Under the pieces are notes generated by a model, which saw only the letters and a list, made by a program, of their open reading frames with translations, had not been told where the DNA came from and did no database searches. A program made the translations under genes and the position numbers. Source: Kalaharituber pfeilii (taxonomy: Eukaryota; Ascomycota; Pezizomycetes; Pezizales; Pezizaceae). From it: a DNA stretch of 64,000 bases. Positions 54,765-64,000 of this stretch are shown here, piece by piece. Each line of letters opens with the position of its first letter. Within the stretch, counting starts at the first letter, position 1. The DNA lies in assembly GCA_015179045.1 (NCBI GenBank), contig WHUZ01000037.1, positions 1 through 64,000 of the forward strand, read 5' to 3'.

Positions 54765-55022
54765 CTAGTACGTCTTCCAGAACTTCCACTTTGGCACTTT
54801 TTCTTGAGGAACCTTGGCTGCGGCACACTTTGGACATGGGGTAGCAAGTTTTCCCACGTGAATTGGAATTGCAACACATAAAAGCCCCCATAAACGCTCC
54901 CGGCGGCCAGCTTTCGAATCGTCGCATTGCACAACAGGCAGGTAAGTTCTGCCAGGGTATGGCCGTGAATACCAGTGTTTCTTATGTTGACAGCTGTTGG
55001 TATGATACTCTTGGGTGCACAT
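54765..55022 (-). CDS. Small Cys-containing fungal protein (MCT..C.H..CPKCA type)
   Basis: 85 aa from ATG 55022. It begins MCTQEYHTNSCQHKKHWYS, and a C..C pair occurs in TPCPKCAAAKVPQEK near residues 62-66. Short proteins starting MCT-x-x-(Y/H)-x-C-x-H and ending with a CPxC pair are common in filamentous ascomycetes and probably bind zinc. That family assignment is from general pattern only. Basic C-terminus KWKFWKTY. Function unknown. Confidence 0.5.
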   Translation of the reverse strand: MCTQEYHTNSCQHKKHWYSRPYPGRTYLPVVQCDDSKAGRRERLWGLLCVAIPIHVGKLATPCPKCAAAKVPQEKVPKWKFWKTY

Positions 55023-56208
55023 TGTAGCCCCTGTAAGCTTAGTAAGAAATTGCTGTGAAGTATTTGTACGAGTTTTTTAGGGTGGGGGTCTTAGTACTTT
55101 GTCGGAACTTGCCACGGTAGTGAGTATATATTAGCAGTCGGAGTGCTTGAATAGGCGCGATTTAGGCAGATGTGATGATCCCGTAGGCATGAGACAACAG
55201 TACTTCGTCAAGCCGATCCTAAGAGTGCTAAAAATTGAGATGATAGAGTGGCCCGCCAACTCAATTCCAGCTTGTGTATCAAAGGTAGGCTTTCATTCGG
55301 AACAGAGTTGTTGAGGATGAACTTTAGTTTAGAAAGGTGCAAATCGAGCAAGGTTCAACTCAAATTTCCTTTGGTATAGGCCCAAGTTGTACTTGAACTC
55401 TTGAAAGAGATTGAACCCGGATTCGGACTCATCAATCAATGCGTATCCCTGCGGTAGCTTTGGGCTGGCAGCTGTAGTTTAATAGACTTGAGGCCAAAGA
55501 GGTGTGAAGAAACTGGAGCAAGTGATACTAAGGTCAATGTCCAGATCCAGATTGGACGGAAATTAGAGTTCTCGTTATTGATGTCTAAATAAGCGATGTG
55601 GTGCTGATCACAATACCAACAGAAGAAATAAGGCTGAACGCGGCAAGGCGCGGCACTCAGCAGTAGAAGCGCATGAGGGCGTATGATGATGCACGCACAA
55701 GATGAAGGGGCGAGCCCAGGTTTAAGAAGCGAGATGTGTAGGTTCGGTTGGAAGGCGGAAATGGTCTATAAATTGTATGTAGATAGAACTGTGGAGGCAT
55801 CACGCAGAGATGGGGCCGAACTATAGACTACTTACAACATTTTCTTGACTCTTGACCATTGAGAACGCTCGTGAGACCCCACTTCGCCAGCTCTAGATTC
55901 TGGCACCCTGTGCGAGACAGTGGATGCTGTTGAGCCTTCTTTACAGCGATCGTTGTATATAAGGAGATTAAAGTGCTCTCGGTCCCAGTTTGAGACGTAG
56001 ATGTAATTAAGCAAGGTCTTTAACATTGTATCTGCGTTTTGCGAGGATGCAATAGTTCAGTGTTAGAGGAGCAGTCTACATACCCGCCCCGCCAGTCCTT
56101 CGGAGGAAGGCGATATGACGTACATCACTACGGAAGATTTCCAGAGATGTACACCACCACAGACTCAGCGACGCTCGCATCTTCCATCGTGGTACATGGA
56201 ATTGCTCT
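55023..56208. other. Intergenic
   Basis: No gene supported. Confidence 0.4.
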
Positions 56209-56384
56209 TGTTAGAGATCTGCAGTAATGTCCGGTCGGAGTGTCGGATATTTGTGGGGGCCATGACGGAGGCTAGTAAGGTCCGAGAGCAACCTCATACT
56301 CTATGTATATAGATACTGTACTTTTTGGCTACTCTGCCTACGGAGTAATAACAATTATCTCTTCTACCTAAGTTTAACAGCTCT
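56204..56384 (+). mobile_element. Solo LTR of the copia-type element
   Basis: The LTR at 56209-56379 (171 bp, TG..CA) is similar to the LTRs at 25058/25732 read on the minus strand (TGTTAGAGATCTGCAGTAAT versus ..CTACAGTAAT). It is flanked by the perfect 5-bp duplication GCTCT at 56204-56208 and 56380-56384, so an element was lost by LTR-LTR recombination. Confidence 0.85.
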
Positions 56385-56870
56385 GAGGAAGAACCTAGGC
56401 ATTGTCCGCGATTGGCTGCAAGCCGAAAACCGGAAGTTAGCACAGACCACCGGGGTTCGATGTTGAGAAAAAAGAAAAGTTCATAGATGAGGGGAAAATC
56501 ACTAGCTCAGTTGTGTTATGCCTAGAGAAGGAAAGGACACCCGCAGCTCAGCAGACCCAAAATCAGCGAGAGAGAGATTAGGAGGGAAATGGCTGAAGTA
56601 GACCAGTATGAGTGTGATAGGACACCCCGACTGGCGAAGTAAATGTTGCATAATCGATTTCTCTGATTGTTCCACATGACTAGTGAGGATTGCAGGACAA
56701 CCGTTCTGTTGTGCATTGATGTTATCTCTTTCTCCCTACATTACTGTCGGAGGTTGTGGGTTCTATGCCGGGGTTTTTTTCCCCCTCCATTACTATTGGA
56801 GATCGTGGGTTAATAGGGTGAGGAATTTTATTCTACTTTTCAATTTTTCTTTATTTTCATATGTAACTAA
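56385..56870. other. Intergenic
   Basis: No gene. The right part (TTTCTTTATTTTCATATGTAAC) is probably LINE 3' UTR leading into the family A hairpin. Confidence 0.35.
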
Positions 56871-56931
56871 CCTCGCCATAGCCCATAGGGCAGCATGCGG
56901 GTTATGATTGATATTAAACAAAAAAATAGAG
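56871..56931 (+). mobile_element. Family A hairpin tail, copy A10
   Basis: CCTCGCCATAGCCCATAGGG then GCATGCGGGTTATG and an A-rich tail. The stem CTCGC/GCGGG keeps pairing through a T-G wobble. It is preceded by ATGTAACTAA as in the LINE 3' end. Confidence 0.6.
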
Positions 56932-57947
56932 GAGCAGTTTCACATCCTTCAGGGAACAGGATGGAACAATTTCGGATACCGCATTAGGAACATCCTATTG
57001 TCCACATACATCTTGTCAGTAAGGATTGAGCTTAGTAAATGAAACATCACCCAAAGGGGTGCTTGTAACTACATAGATACAAAGTATGTTAAGCAGGTTC
57101 CTCATTGACTTACTTCTGCTTAGTACTAAGCACATCTTCATCTTCCGTAACCCAAACGCAAATCGACCCCCTTTGAGTCTATGCTTGTTTGAAATTACTA
57201 CAGTACAGTCCACATCCCAGCCAGGTTTCTATCCACGAGCTGAAGCTTGATCACGAGAAGCTGAAGTAAGGTACCTTTCTGGGACGGAACGAGCACAGTC
57301 GAGAAAGCAAATAGAGGTTGATAGGGGCAGGCTGTCATGGTTGGGGGGCGGAATAAAATCGGGCTCAACATACCCTCAATGTCGTCCATATCGCCCGGCT
57401 TAACTCCGTCAATACGCCAGGTTTAGGGTAACCGGAAAGTAACCAACAATTTGGAAAGGATGCTATCACCGTATAGCAAGGGTGACCGAGGCCATTATCT
57501 GCTTCCACAACCGGTTTAACGGGGGTCATAGTCTCACCTCTTTGTGCCTGATCTGTGAAAAGAAGAACGTTTCCAGCGAGTTATGTTGAAAAGATTCTTA
57601 ATGCCTCTTACAGTTCATGCAGGGGCACTGTACAGAAGGGTTGAATTGACCCGGAGACGATTTCGGAGAACTTACATGCCATTTCGGTTGAAAGTCGATC
57701 AGCTACAGGGGGCTTGTTCTAAGTCCCTTCAGAGATGAGCTTAGCCCTCTTTCGTGGTACCCTGGCATGTGGGAGCCAATGTGGGAGGACCGTTTCCTAA
57801 AACCGACCATCATTGAAGAAGATTCTGATCCATGCTCATCGAAGAAACTGAATCGATACCAAGATAGTCGTGCTGGTTCAAACAGGAGTGCCACAGCCTG
57901 TACTGTCAGCCAGTTGGAGGGCTGCAGTCAATTGTGAGGTCGGAACC
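56932..57947. other. Intergenic
   Basis: No gene supported. Confidence 0.4.
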
Positions 57948-58031
57948 CTACAATTTCGCCCTGCGATGGCGAACAGCTGCAAGCAGGGCCATGTGATAAA
58001 AATAAAAAAAATAAAAAAAAAAACTACAATT
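57948..58031 (+). mobile_element. Hairpin-tailed micro-retroposon, family B, copy B3
   Basis: The insert at 57956-58023 has the hairpin with a perfect 7-bp stem GCCCTGC/GCAGGGC, then CATGTGAT and an A-rich tail. Duplication CTACAATT at 57948-57955 and 58024-58031. Confidence 0.75.
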
Positions 58032-58500
58032 GCAATACTCCTCGGAAGTTGTTCTGGTTTGCCAGACTTTTTCTATATGGTTCTGGAAGATTCCATTGAT
58101 TGAGCCGCTTATTATTATTGAAAGAATACATGATGCAAAAGACATCTCGCCGGCCACTTCAAATGCGTGAGGCCGTACACCAATTCAGCCTGGCGCGGAG
58201 GCTGACTGATTTTGAAATTGCCTGAGTGCAGAGTAACAAGTTTCATGGAGTTTCTGGGTGAGTGGGGTTGCTGAAGCTATGCTGAGGTAGTACCTCCTGA
58301 TGGCCTTGTTGGCGCGCCAGATTCATCCTTTGGTAGTCTGGCTGCACTTCCCTGTAGGGGATCCCTTGGAGCATTTGAATTCGTCTTGAATTGCATGCCC
58401 TTGGGGACTGCTGAAGATGTGGTGCCATCACCTTCTCAAGAAGGAAGCAGGCTTTGTTGCAACGTGCAGAGTGGGACCACCTGACGGTCATCTCGTAGTC
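58032..58500. other. Intergenic
   Basis: No gene supported. Confidence 0.35.
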
Positions 58501-58504
58501 TCGG

Positions 58505-58925
58505 CCAGCAGATTTTTCTTGCCCTGAAGCAGAGCCGCCGCTATTTCTTCCTCAAACGCAACCTGCCTTTCTCGACCCGTTCCAAATTGCAATCGCCGCG
58601 AACACCACGGATGTCAGAATTGCTCTGACTTGCGACAGGAACATAGCACGTCGTTCAGCCTTAGATCAGTCTCGCCCCCTCCACATCAGAAGTTCAGACG
58701 AAGATAACGCCCCTCCTCCTCTGTCTCCCGAGGGGCAGAGTGATTATCGATTTCTGCGCTTTAGGAAGAAAGACGCATCCTCAGTTGCAGTGCTTGGGAC
58801 TTCAATTGGTCACTGCGTCAGCGGCAGCCATGCCATCGCCATCGCAGTCCGTTTCGCCGGGGCTGATAGAACAGTGCTCAAGGGGCACTCTAAGTCAACG
58901 CGCTCAGCAGGACGTAGGCCTCGAT
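58505..58925 (+). CDS. Possible upstream exon of the 59-61 kb gene
   Basis: One plus-strand frame stays open for about 140 codons after a TAG (or a GTAG acceptor) at 58500. It reads PADFSCPEAEPPLFLPQTQP, DPFQIAIAANTTDVRIALTC and LRFRKKDASSVAVLGTS. It has no ATG near its start. I could not find a splice that joins it cleanly in phase to the frame at 59101, so linkage is only suggested by strand and proximity. Confidence 0.3.
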
Positions 58926-59100
58926 ATTAGTATCTGTCTCGATGTTAGCCTCTACTTCGTTGTTTGTGCATGATAGTTGAATGGAAACTCACTGATGCGT
59001 GTCATATTAGTCTCCTCTGGCCTCTAGCACTGAAGCCACGATCCCGAATTTTGACAACATTGACAACCAGAGCACTCTTGTCGCTACTGTCCCTAGTTCT

Positions 59101-60804
59101 TTGAGTGCTACTCCCAAAGCCTCCAGTCAAGTACATATGATGCTCGATGCTAGCCCGACTGGGATGGATGTGCCGGCCTTGCCTCACCACCATGTTGGAA
59201 TCCGTCGCGGTTACGCTAGGGGCACAACTAGAAAAGTCCTGAGGCGTATTCGTACAAGCCTTTCTCTAGCTAGCCTTCCTACCTACAAGGCTTCTGGAGG
59301 GCTAGATATCTCTGAAGTCATGGGTAGTCGACAAGCTGGTGCCGGCAGTCCCAACAAACTCCACAATGATGTATTGGCGACTCCTGCGCGATCTGTAGCA
59401 GGGAACATTGCTCATAGCAATGTGGATAATTCATTTCAAGCTGAATCACCGCTGAGAACCCCAGTGAATAAGAATAGGGCTGTTGCGGCGTTTGAGGTGG
59501 CGCTGTTAAAAGTTGAGAACACTGTGCGTCGGCGTAGGACGGTCAATGGGCCATTGGTTATCGGCACGAATGCAGAAGCAGGCCCTCTTGGCGATTCCCC
59601 GGATATAAAAGGGCGAGATCTCGAGTCCGCACCCTCCCAAGAATTATACACCTTTCAAAACACCTGCCCACAATCTCGAATGGCAGGCATTTTCAATCGC
59701 AAAGGACAGACCACCTGCCCTTCTGGCACTCCCAACGACAGTAGCTCTTCCAGAGCAGTCTCCGAACCCTGGCCTCCAAGAAGAGAGCCCCAATTTAACC
59801 AATACACTTCGCAGGAGGACTTCGAAAAGTCCATAACAGGAGAGGGTACAAAGGCTGACACAACGGCCAGACCAAACAGTCACGGTGGGCCTGTTCGGGT
59901 GAGGAAGCACTCATCTGTCACTGCTGAAGACATACGCTCCTTGGCTATGTCTCGCTACGCAGCCAGCAGAAGGGGAAGCAATCTGCAAACGCTTTCCCAT
60001 CCTCCTCAAATCACAGTCAGTCCAGCACGCAACAATTTGGGGCCCGATACATCAATGACCTCGTCCGGCACGAATGTCGATACTTCAATGCTTTCTCTAA
60101 CAAATAAGCAGTCGACAAACAAGAGCAGCATCTCTCACAATGGAGAGAATCCAGCCTCAACTGCTCCCCAAGTAAGCAAAAAGACACAAAAAAAGAAACA
60201 CAACAAGGAAGTAGTCCTTCCTTTTGTGTCACTGGCAGATTCAATAAGCCAAATGGCTAGAGACATAGACAAAAAAGGACGTGTCATGTACTTCGCCACA
60301 AATCCAAGTTCCACCTATCCGCTCAATGTACAATCCTCCGTTGGGATCCCTTCTTTTGTGAATCTTCTGACACCAGTCCCTGATGGGTCCGGTCCACCAC
60401 GATTTGTGGCTCCAGCAACACTTAAAAAAGAGTGGACCTTTTGGCTTCCTGAATTCCCAGGAGGGCCCCAAGTCGAAAGAAATGATGTCCAAGGGACCCT
60501 TTATGATATTAGCCAGAGCCAACTGATGGGCCTGGTTGAATGGGAAAAAGCTGAACTTGAGCAAGCGTACAAGCAGATCAAGGGAGTAGGCCTCGTTCCT
60601 CCTTACGGAAAGAATATCATCTGCCGTAGTCAAGGCAAGACTGAAGAGGGTGCAAAGTCCGAAAATGATACGAAGAAACCGACGCAATCTTCACAATGGA
60701 CTAGCAAAGGGCAGACGTTCAAATTGCACCTCAGGCACATACAAGTGGCGGTCTTTGGGCCTGGCACACGCTATGGGTACGTGGAGTGCGTCACTTGGGG
60801 GTAG
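59101..60804 (+). CDS. Large disordered orphan protein
   Basis: An open frame of about 567 codons. The first in-frame ATG is at 59137; upstream the frame is open to a TATTAG acceptor-like site near 59009, so an earlier exon is likely. Residues 1-370 are rich in Ser, Thr, Asn, Arg and Pro and look disordered; a basic stretch (KKTQKKKHNK) sits near 365. The C-terminal 190 residues look folded: LPFVSLADSISQMARDIDKK, VGIPSFVNLLTPVPDG, KEWTFWLPEFPGG, LVEWEKAELEQAYKQIKGVG. No family recognised. The length, even composition and lack of stops make it a real gene. Confidence 0.65.
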   Translation: MSATPKASSQVHMMLDASPTGMDVPALPHHHVGIRRGYARGTTRKVLRRIRTSLSLASLPTYKASGGLDISEVMGSRQAGAGSPNKLHNDVLATPARSVAGNIAHSNVDNSFQAESPLRTPVNKNRAVAAFEVALLKVENTVRRRRTVNGPLVIGTNAEAGPLGDSPDIKGRDLESAPSQELYTFQNTCPQSRMAGIFNRKGQTTCPSGTPNDSSSSRAVSEPWPPRREPQFNQYTSQEDFEKSITGEGTKADTTARPNSHGGPVRVRKHSSVTAEDIRSLAMSRYAASRRGSNLQTLSHPPQITVSPARNNLGPDTSMTSSGTNVDTSMLSLTNKQSTNKSSISHNGENPASTAPQVSKKTQKKKHNKEVVLPFVSLADSISQMARDIDKKGRVMYFATNPSSTYPLNVQSSVGIPSFVNLLTPVPDGSGPPRFVAPATLKKEWTFWLPEFPGGPQVERNDVQGTLYDISQSQLMGLVEWEKAELEQAYKQIKGVGLVPPYGKNIICRSQGKTEEGAKSENDTKKPTQSSQWTSKGQTFKLHLRHIQVAVFGPGTRYGYVECVTWG

Positions 60805-61514
60805 GGCAGCTACCTTCCTCGCGGATGTCATCGGATTCCAATCTTTGGTCTGAATCCAATACGTCGGAATTTAAATAGTCTCAGGACGGATTTAGGTTGT
60901 TTTTTACTATCTCTTTTCTTGCTATCTCTTTTCTTGTTTGCTCTACATTGTAGTGATGGAAAAAAAGAGGGGAAAAGATGTAGTGATGGGGAAAAAAGGG
61001 AAAAAAAAAAGATGTAGTAGTACGGGAATTTCATGGACATGTACGAGTTGGAGGGAATAAGGTTACGAGTACTTGAAGATGTTATTTTTGCTACTGGGCT
61101 TGAAATGTGCCAGGGTGGAAAAAGTGTGGTTGATTACAATATTTTGTGCAGTTTGGAATATACATAGCTAGAAATCGAATGACTTTCCTTTTCTGTCGTG
61201 CCTGCATACCCATTCGAGTGTAGTCTATCTAAGATGACTAGCCCAGTCCCTATTCGGCCTAGTACCAATTTGGATGCACAAATTCCGCACCCCAGCACCT
61301 GATTAGAGGCTCTATGAGCCTCCCAATCAGTGCTAAGCGCCCTTAACTTGTGCAAAGGAAGCATAAAATAAAACTTTTATTTACGCCATTCATACTAGTA
61401 TAAAAATAATTATTTATGTCATTTACGGTTTATCGCAAGATAATTAATTTGCTTTGGATAAATACTCTTCCAAGTACACAGGATCAAATTATAAAACGTC
61501 AGAACATAATCGCT
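60805..61514. other. Intergenic
   Basis: No gene. Imperfect repeats of GATGTAGTGATGG and TATCTCTTTTCTTG lie at 60905-61020. Confidence 0.45.
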
Positions 61515-61629
61515 GTCAAGGTGGTGGAGTGGTTAACACGTTCGCCTGCTATAGTCTGACTCAAAACAGGTCAGCACAAGCATTAGCGGATGCCCTTTGG
61601 GCGCGCAGGTTCGAATCCTGTCCTTGACG
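61515..61629 (+). tRNA. tRNA-Ser(GCU), with 33-nt intron
   Basis: Acceptor stem GTCAAGG/CCTTGAC, D arm GGAGTGGTTAACAC, anticodon stem TTCGC/GCGGA with loop CTGCTAA after removal of a 33-nt intron directly 3' of A37. Long variable arm ATGCCCTTTGGGCGC as in type II serine tRNAs, T arm CAGGTTCGAATCCTG. A T run at 61633-61641 is the Pol III terminator. Confidence 0.9.
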
Positions 61630-62641
61630 ACTATTTTTTTTCCTTTCTAGGTTTTGTTTTTGTAGGTTTTAATTTTCTATTGATTAGCCTTTTGGAGGGG
61701 TCTCGTTCTTTACTATTTTTTGTATGCATGTAGGATGGGATTCGAGACTGTGTGGGTGGATTTGTATGGCGGAACTTGTGGCTACAGGAGGTGCATTCAT
61801 TTGCCGGGTCGCAGTGAACGCTATGACGTGAATCAGCGCCGCAGGGTATGATGCTGAGTCACGGGAGTTACTTGTATCAATCGCATGAAACTCTCACTAC
61901 TACACGGTATGTACTTGTTAGTACTCTACTTTTAGTCAGCGTCTAGTCTCGTCAGCGTCTGGTTACGAGACTACTCTACTTTGCAGTTTGAAAATCGAAC
62001 AACGGGCCTACATTACACCCCCAATGACATCACCCCCTTCCCTTTACAAACCTCCGCCGGTCTCTAAAAAAATAAAAATATCAAAAATCCCCATCATTCA
62101 AAGTTACCCGTATTACATATAAATGACGACTCTGTGAGACGTTTACTGGGAACAAATAAGTTTTGATTTATCGAGACTGGTTTGGGGGCCAGGCTACCTA
62201 AAAAACTAACTCCGCAGCGTACTAGCTGTGAAGGTAGGATATGGGGTACTGTCGGTACGGGTAGCTTTGTTTTATATCTTTACATGAGGGAAGGAAGTCA
62301 AGAGGGTTGCGGGGGTAGCGGGAGAGAGTTGGGGAATATTATTGGTGTAGTGTACTATTTGAGGATTTTTGGTCTCGAGCCGGATGTGTTTGCCAGGATG
62401 TTGGTGTGATTGCTTGTTGGAGACGTTGAAACAGTGTGTTCAGTTGCAATGCTGAGGTGGCTTCGTCTTGGGGGAGCTAGGTCATGGCATTAAGACACGA
62501 GATCACTACCAGATCACTAGTCTCGTAAGCAGCCAGATTCTTTGGCGGAAGCCGTGTCGCTTCACAAAAGTGCGTAAAATATAACGTCGATAAATGTATC
62601 ATAGCCAGAAAGAAGAAAAAAAAAGCCAAAAAATGATAGTC
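61630..62641. other. Intergenic between the two tRNA-Ser genes
   Basis: No gene recognised. CAGCGTCTAGTCTCGT/CAGCGTCTGGTTACG near 61937-61968 is a short direct repeat. The frame 62182-62409 is unrecognised. Confidence 0.4.
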
Positions 62642-62744
62642 CGTCAAGGACAGGATTCGAACCTGCGCGCCCAAAGGGCATCCGCTGGCTTTTTCTTTTT
62701 AGGGAAATAGCAGGCGAACGTGTTAACCACTCCACCACCTTGAC
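62642..62744 (-). tRNA. tRNA-Ser(GCU), with 21-nt intron
   Basis: The exons appear identical to those of the gene at 61515-61629, but the intron between A37 and the 3' anticodon stem is an unrelated 21-nt A-rich sequence (TTTCCCTAAAAAG..). Internal A and B boxes are intact, and a T run follows on the minus strand. Divergent orientation relative to its partner. Confidence 0.9.
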
Positions 62745-62964
62745 TGAGTTGTTGTTTCCTCTGTTTTAATTACTATGAAGAGCAAAACTTAATGAATGTT
62801 TTACTTGTACCACAGGCTTGGCGTGTGGGTTTGAGGGTAATGGGGAAGACAAGGTAGATGTAGGATTATGTTTTTCTTGTTTTTGTTTTGTTTTGTTCAG
62901 TACTCGTGTGCAGCCTCCTCCTCAATTACAGTACTGGGAATCCTCAACTCGCTTTGAACTCCAC

Positions 62965-63669
62965 ATGTTCACCGCCTTCGTCAGACGCACGCCCTCTCCT
63001 GAGCCAGCCAAAGAGCCATGCCGGAGTTCAAGCAACTGTAATCACCACACCCATCACTCCTGCAGTCATCATCATCACGCACGCAGGACATCCGATGCGG
63101 GCCCACCACCCCCACCACCGCCCTACACCTATGCCACCGCCGGCACCTTGCAGCCTCTCTACGCCCAACCTCCAGGCTCAGGTGCAGTAGCCATGCAGCC
63201 AGTTTTCCGATACTACGCCCCTACGGGCGGGAATGTGGCGTACCCAATGGCCTATACACACACTACAACCGTCAACGCCGCACATCCCTATTATGCGCAA
63301 CAACAGCCGCACAATCGAGCGGTCTCTAACCCTCTCCCGTCTAGCCAGAATCGTGGCCATGGCCATTATTGCCAGTACAGTAATGTTAGCGTCCACCAGT
63401 GCTACCATCACTGCCCTCACAAGTGCGCGGTTACGTCTTCCTGCTGCAGATACCACTGTCCCTCTTGCCCGGGCTGCGAATACAATAAGTGCTGCATCAA
63501 GTGCGAGGGCAACAAGCAGAAGGAGGAGAAACATAAGATACCATGTGGTTGCGCGGATTGTAAGAAGTGCTTGAAGAGGAAGAAGAAGGAGCAGGAGGAT
63601 AGGTGGTGGAGTTTGGCGGTGCCAGGGAAGGAAGGGGTGCTGGTGGGAGTTGCATGTATTATTACTTAA
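62965..63669 (+). CDS. His/Cys-rich protein
   Basis: ATG 62965 begins MFTAFVRRTPSPEPAKEPC; about 234 aa. The frame is open upstream to 62818, but the T-rich start and CAG acceptor-like sites there suggest a 5' UTR intron. Order: a His cluster (HHTHHSCSHHHHA), a Pro run and Tyr-rich middle (PPPPPPPYTYA, YYAPTGGNVAYPMAY), then a Cys/His region (CYHHCPHKC, CCRYHCPSCPGCEYNKCC, CGCADCKKC) and a Lys-rich stretch. The spacing of C and H suggests metal binding, but no named finger family fits. Could be nuclear or cytosolic; function unknown. Confidence 0.6.
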   Translation: MFTAFVRRTPSPEPAKEPCRSSSNCNHHTHHSCSHHHHARRTSDAGPPPPPPPYTYATAGTLQPLYAQPPGSGAVAMQPVFRYYAPTGGNVAYPMAYTHTTTVNAAHPYYAQQQPHNRAVSNPLPSSQNRGHGHYCQYSNVSVHQCYHHCPHKCAVTSSCCRYHCPSCPGCEYNKCCIKCEGNKQKEEKHKIPCGCADCKKCLKRKKKEQEDRWWSLAVPGKEGVLVGVACIIT

Positions 63670-64000
63670 AGCTTCAGTTACGTTACAGAGGTGTATGGTC
63701 GATCATGGTGGTTGGCAGTGGATGCGCATATGTATTTTGTACAGACGCGCAAAGAGAGAGCTGGAATGGGGAGGCATGGGAAGTGGGCATATATGCACGA
63801 GATGAGACAACAGCGTTGATGCGGACAGGGCTATGGGCTTGGGATATCGTCGATCTTTAGAGATACCTCTTATAGCTATAGACGAGCATCTATCACGCGC
63901 AGCTATAGTCTCATGTTACTGCAGTTTTACATCTATAGCTCTGGTATATTGTGTAACAACTTACAAGTACAGCTAAATTAACTCATGAGACTAATACAAA
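63670..64000. other. Intergenic to window end
   Basis: No gene recognised in this stretch. Confidence 0.4.

Overview
The window looks like the nuclear genome of a filamentous fungus, almost certainly an ascomycete. Introns are short (56-70 bp) with CTAAC/CTGAC-type branch sites. The tRNA-Ser genes carry introns just 3' of the anticodon. Genes are sparse and separated by long, transposon-littered intergenic DNA. A repeat-rich Pezizomycetes-like genome (truffle-type) would fit, but no sequence here proves the class.

Layout. 1-4.7 kb: no convincing gene, one possible relic. 4.7-6.7 kb: a two-exon F-box/leucine-rich-repeat gene. 7.3-16.5 kb: a dispersed family of small paralogous orphan genes (two complete on the minus strand, one on the plus strand, one internally deleted copy, one leader-only remnant) that share a conserved 5' leader; a GH5-like gene that has lost its NEP motif sits among them. 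21.0-22.9 kb: two larger orphan proteins whose C-terminal halves look like distant members of the same fold family. 23.9-35.7 kb: nested mobile elements: a hAT-type MITE split by a miniature copia-type LTR element, two Harbinger-like elements inserted at one TAATA site inside a segmental duplication, a helicase-motif relic, LINE fragments and an internally deleted Harbinger-like element. 36.2-37.2 kb: an intact J-domain/RRM splicing factor (Cwc23/DNAJC17 type). 38-50 kb: a graveyard holding a fragment of that same gene, a frameshifted unknown gene, an arsenite methyltransferase relic, LINE pieces, perfect hairpins and a trypsin-like protease gene broken by nested insertions and a nonsense codon. 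50-58 kb: mostly empty, with a truncated Harbinger-like copy, a solo LTR and two small ORFs. 58.5-64 kb: a large disordered orphan protein, a divergent pair of tRNA-Ser(GCU) genes with identical exons but different introns, and a His/Cys-rich protein.

Two things stand out. First, a lineage-specific paralog family with a conserved leader spreads over about 15 kb. Second, two families of extremely short retroposon insertions (53-134 bp) consist of little more than a conserved hairpin plus an A tail. Several are flanked by 8-13 bp target-site duplications, and their stems show compensatory base changes. One family is the 3' end of a LINE present here; the other has no visible source.

The intact host genes do not form an evident pathway. 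They are an F-box/LRR adaptor, a GH5-like probable pseudoenzyme, a spliceosomal J-protein, tRNAs and several orphans.
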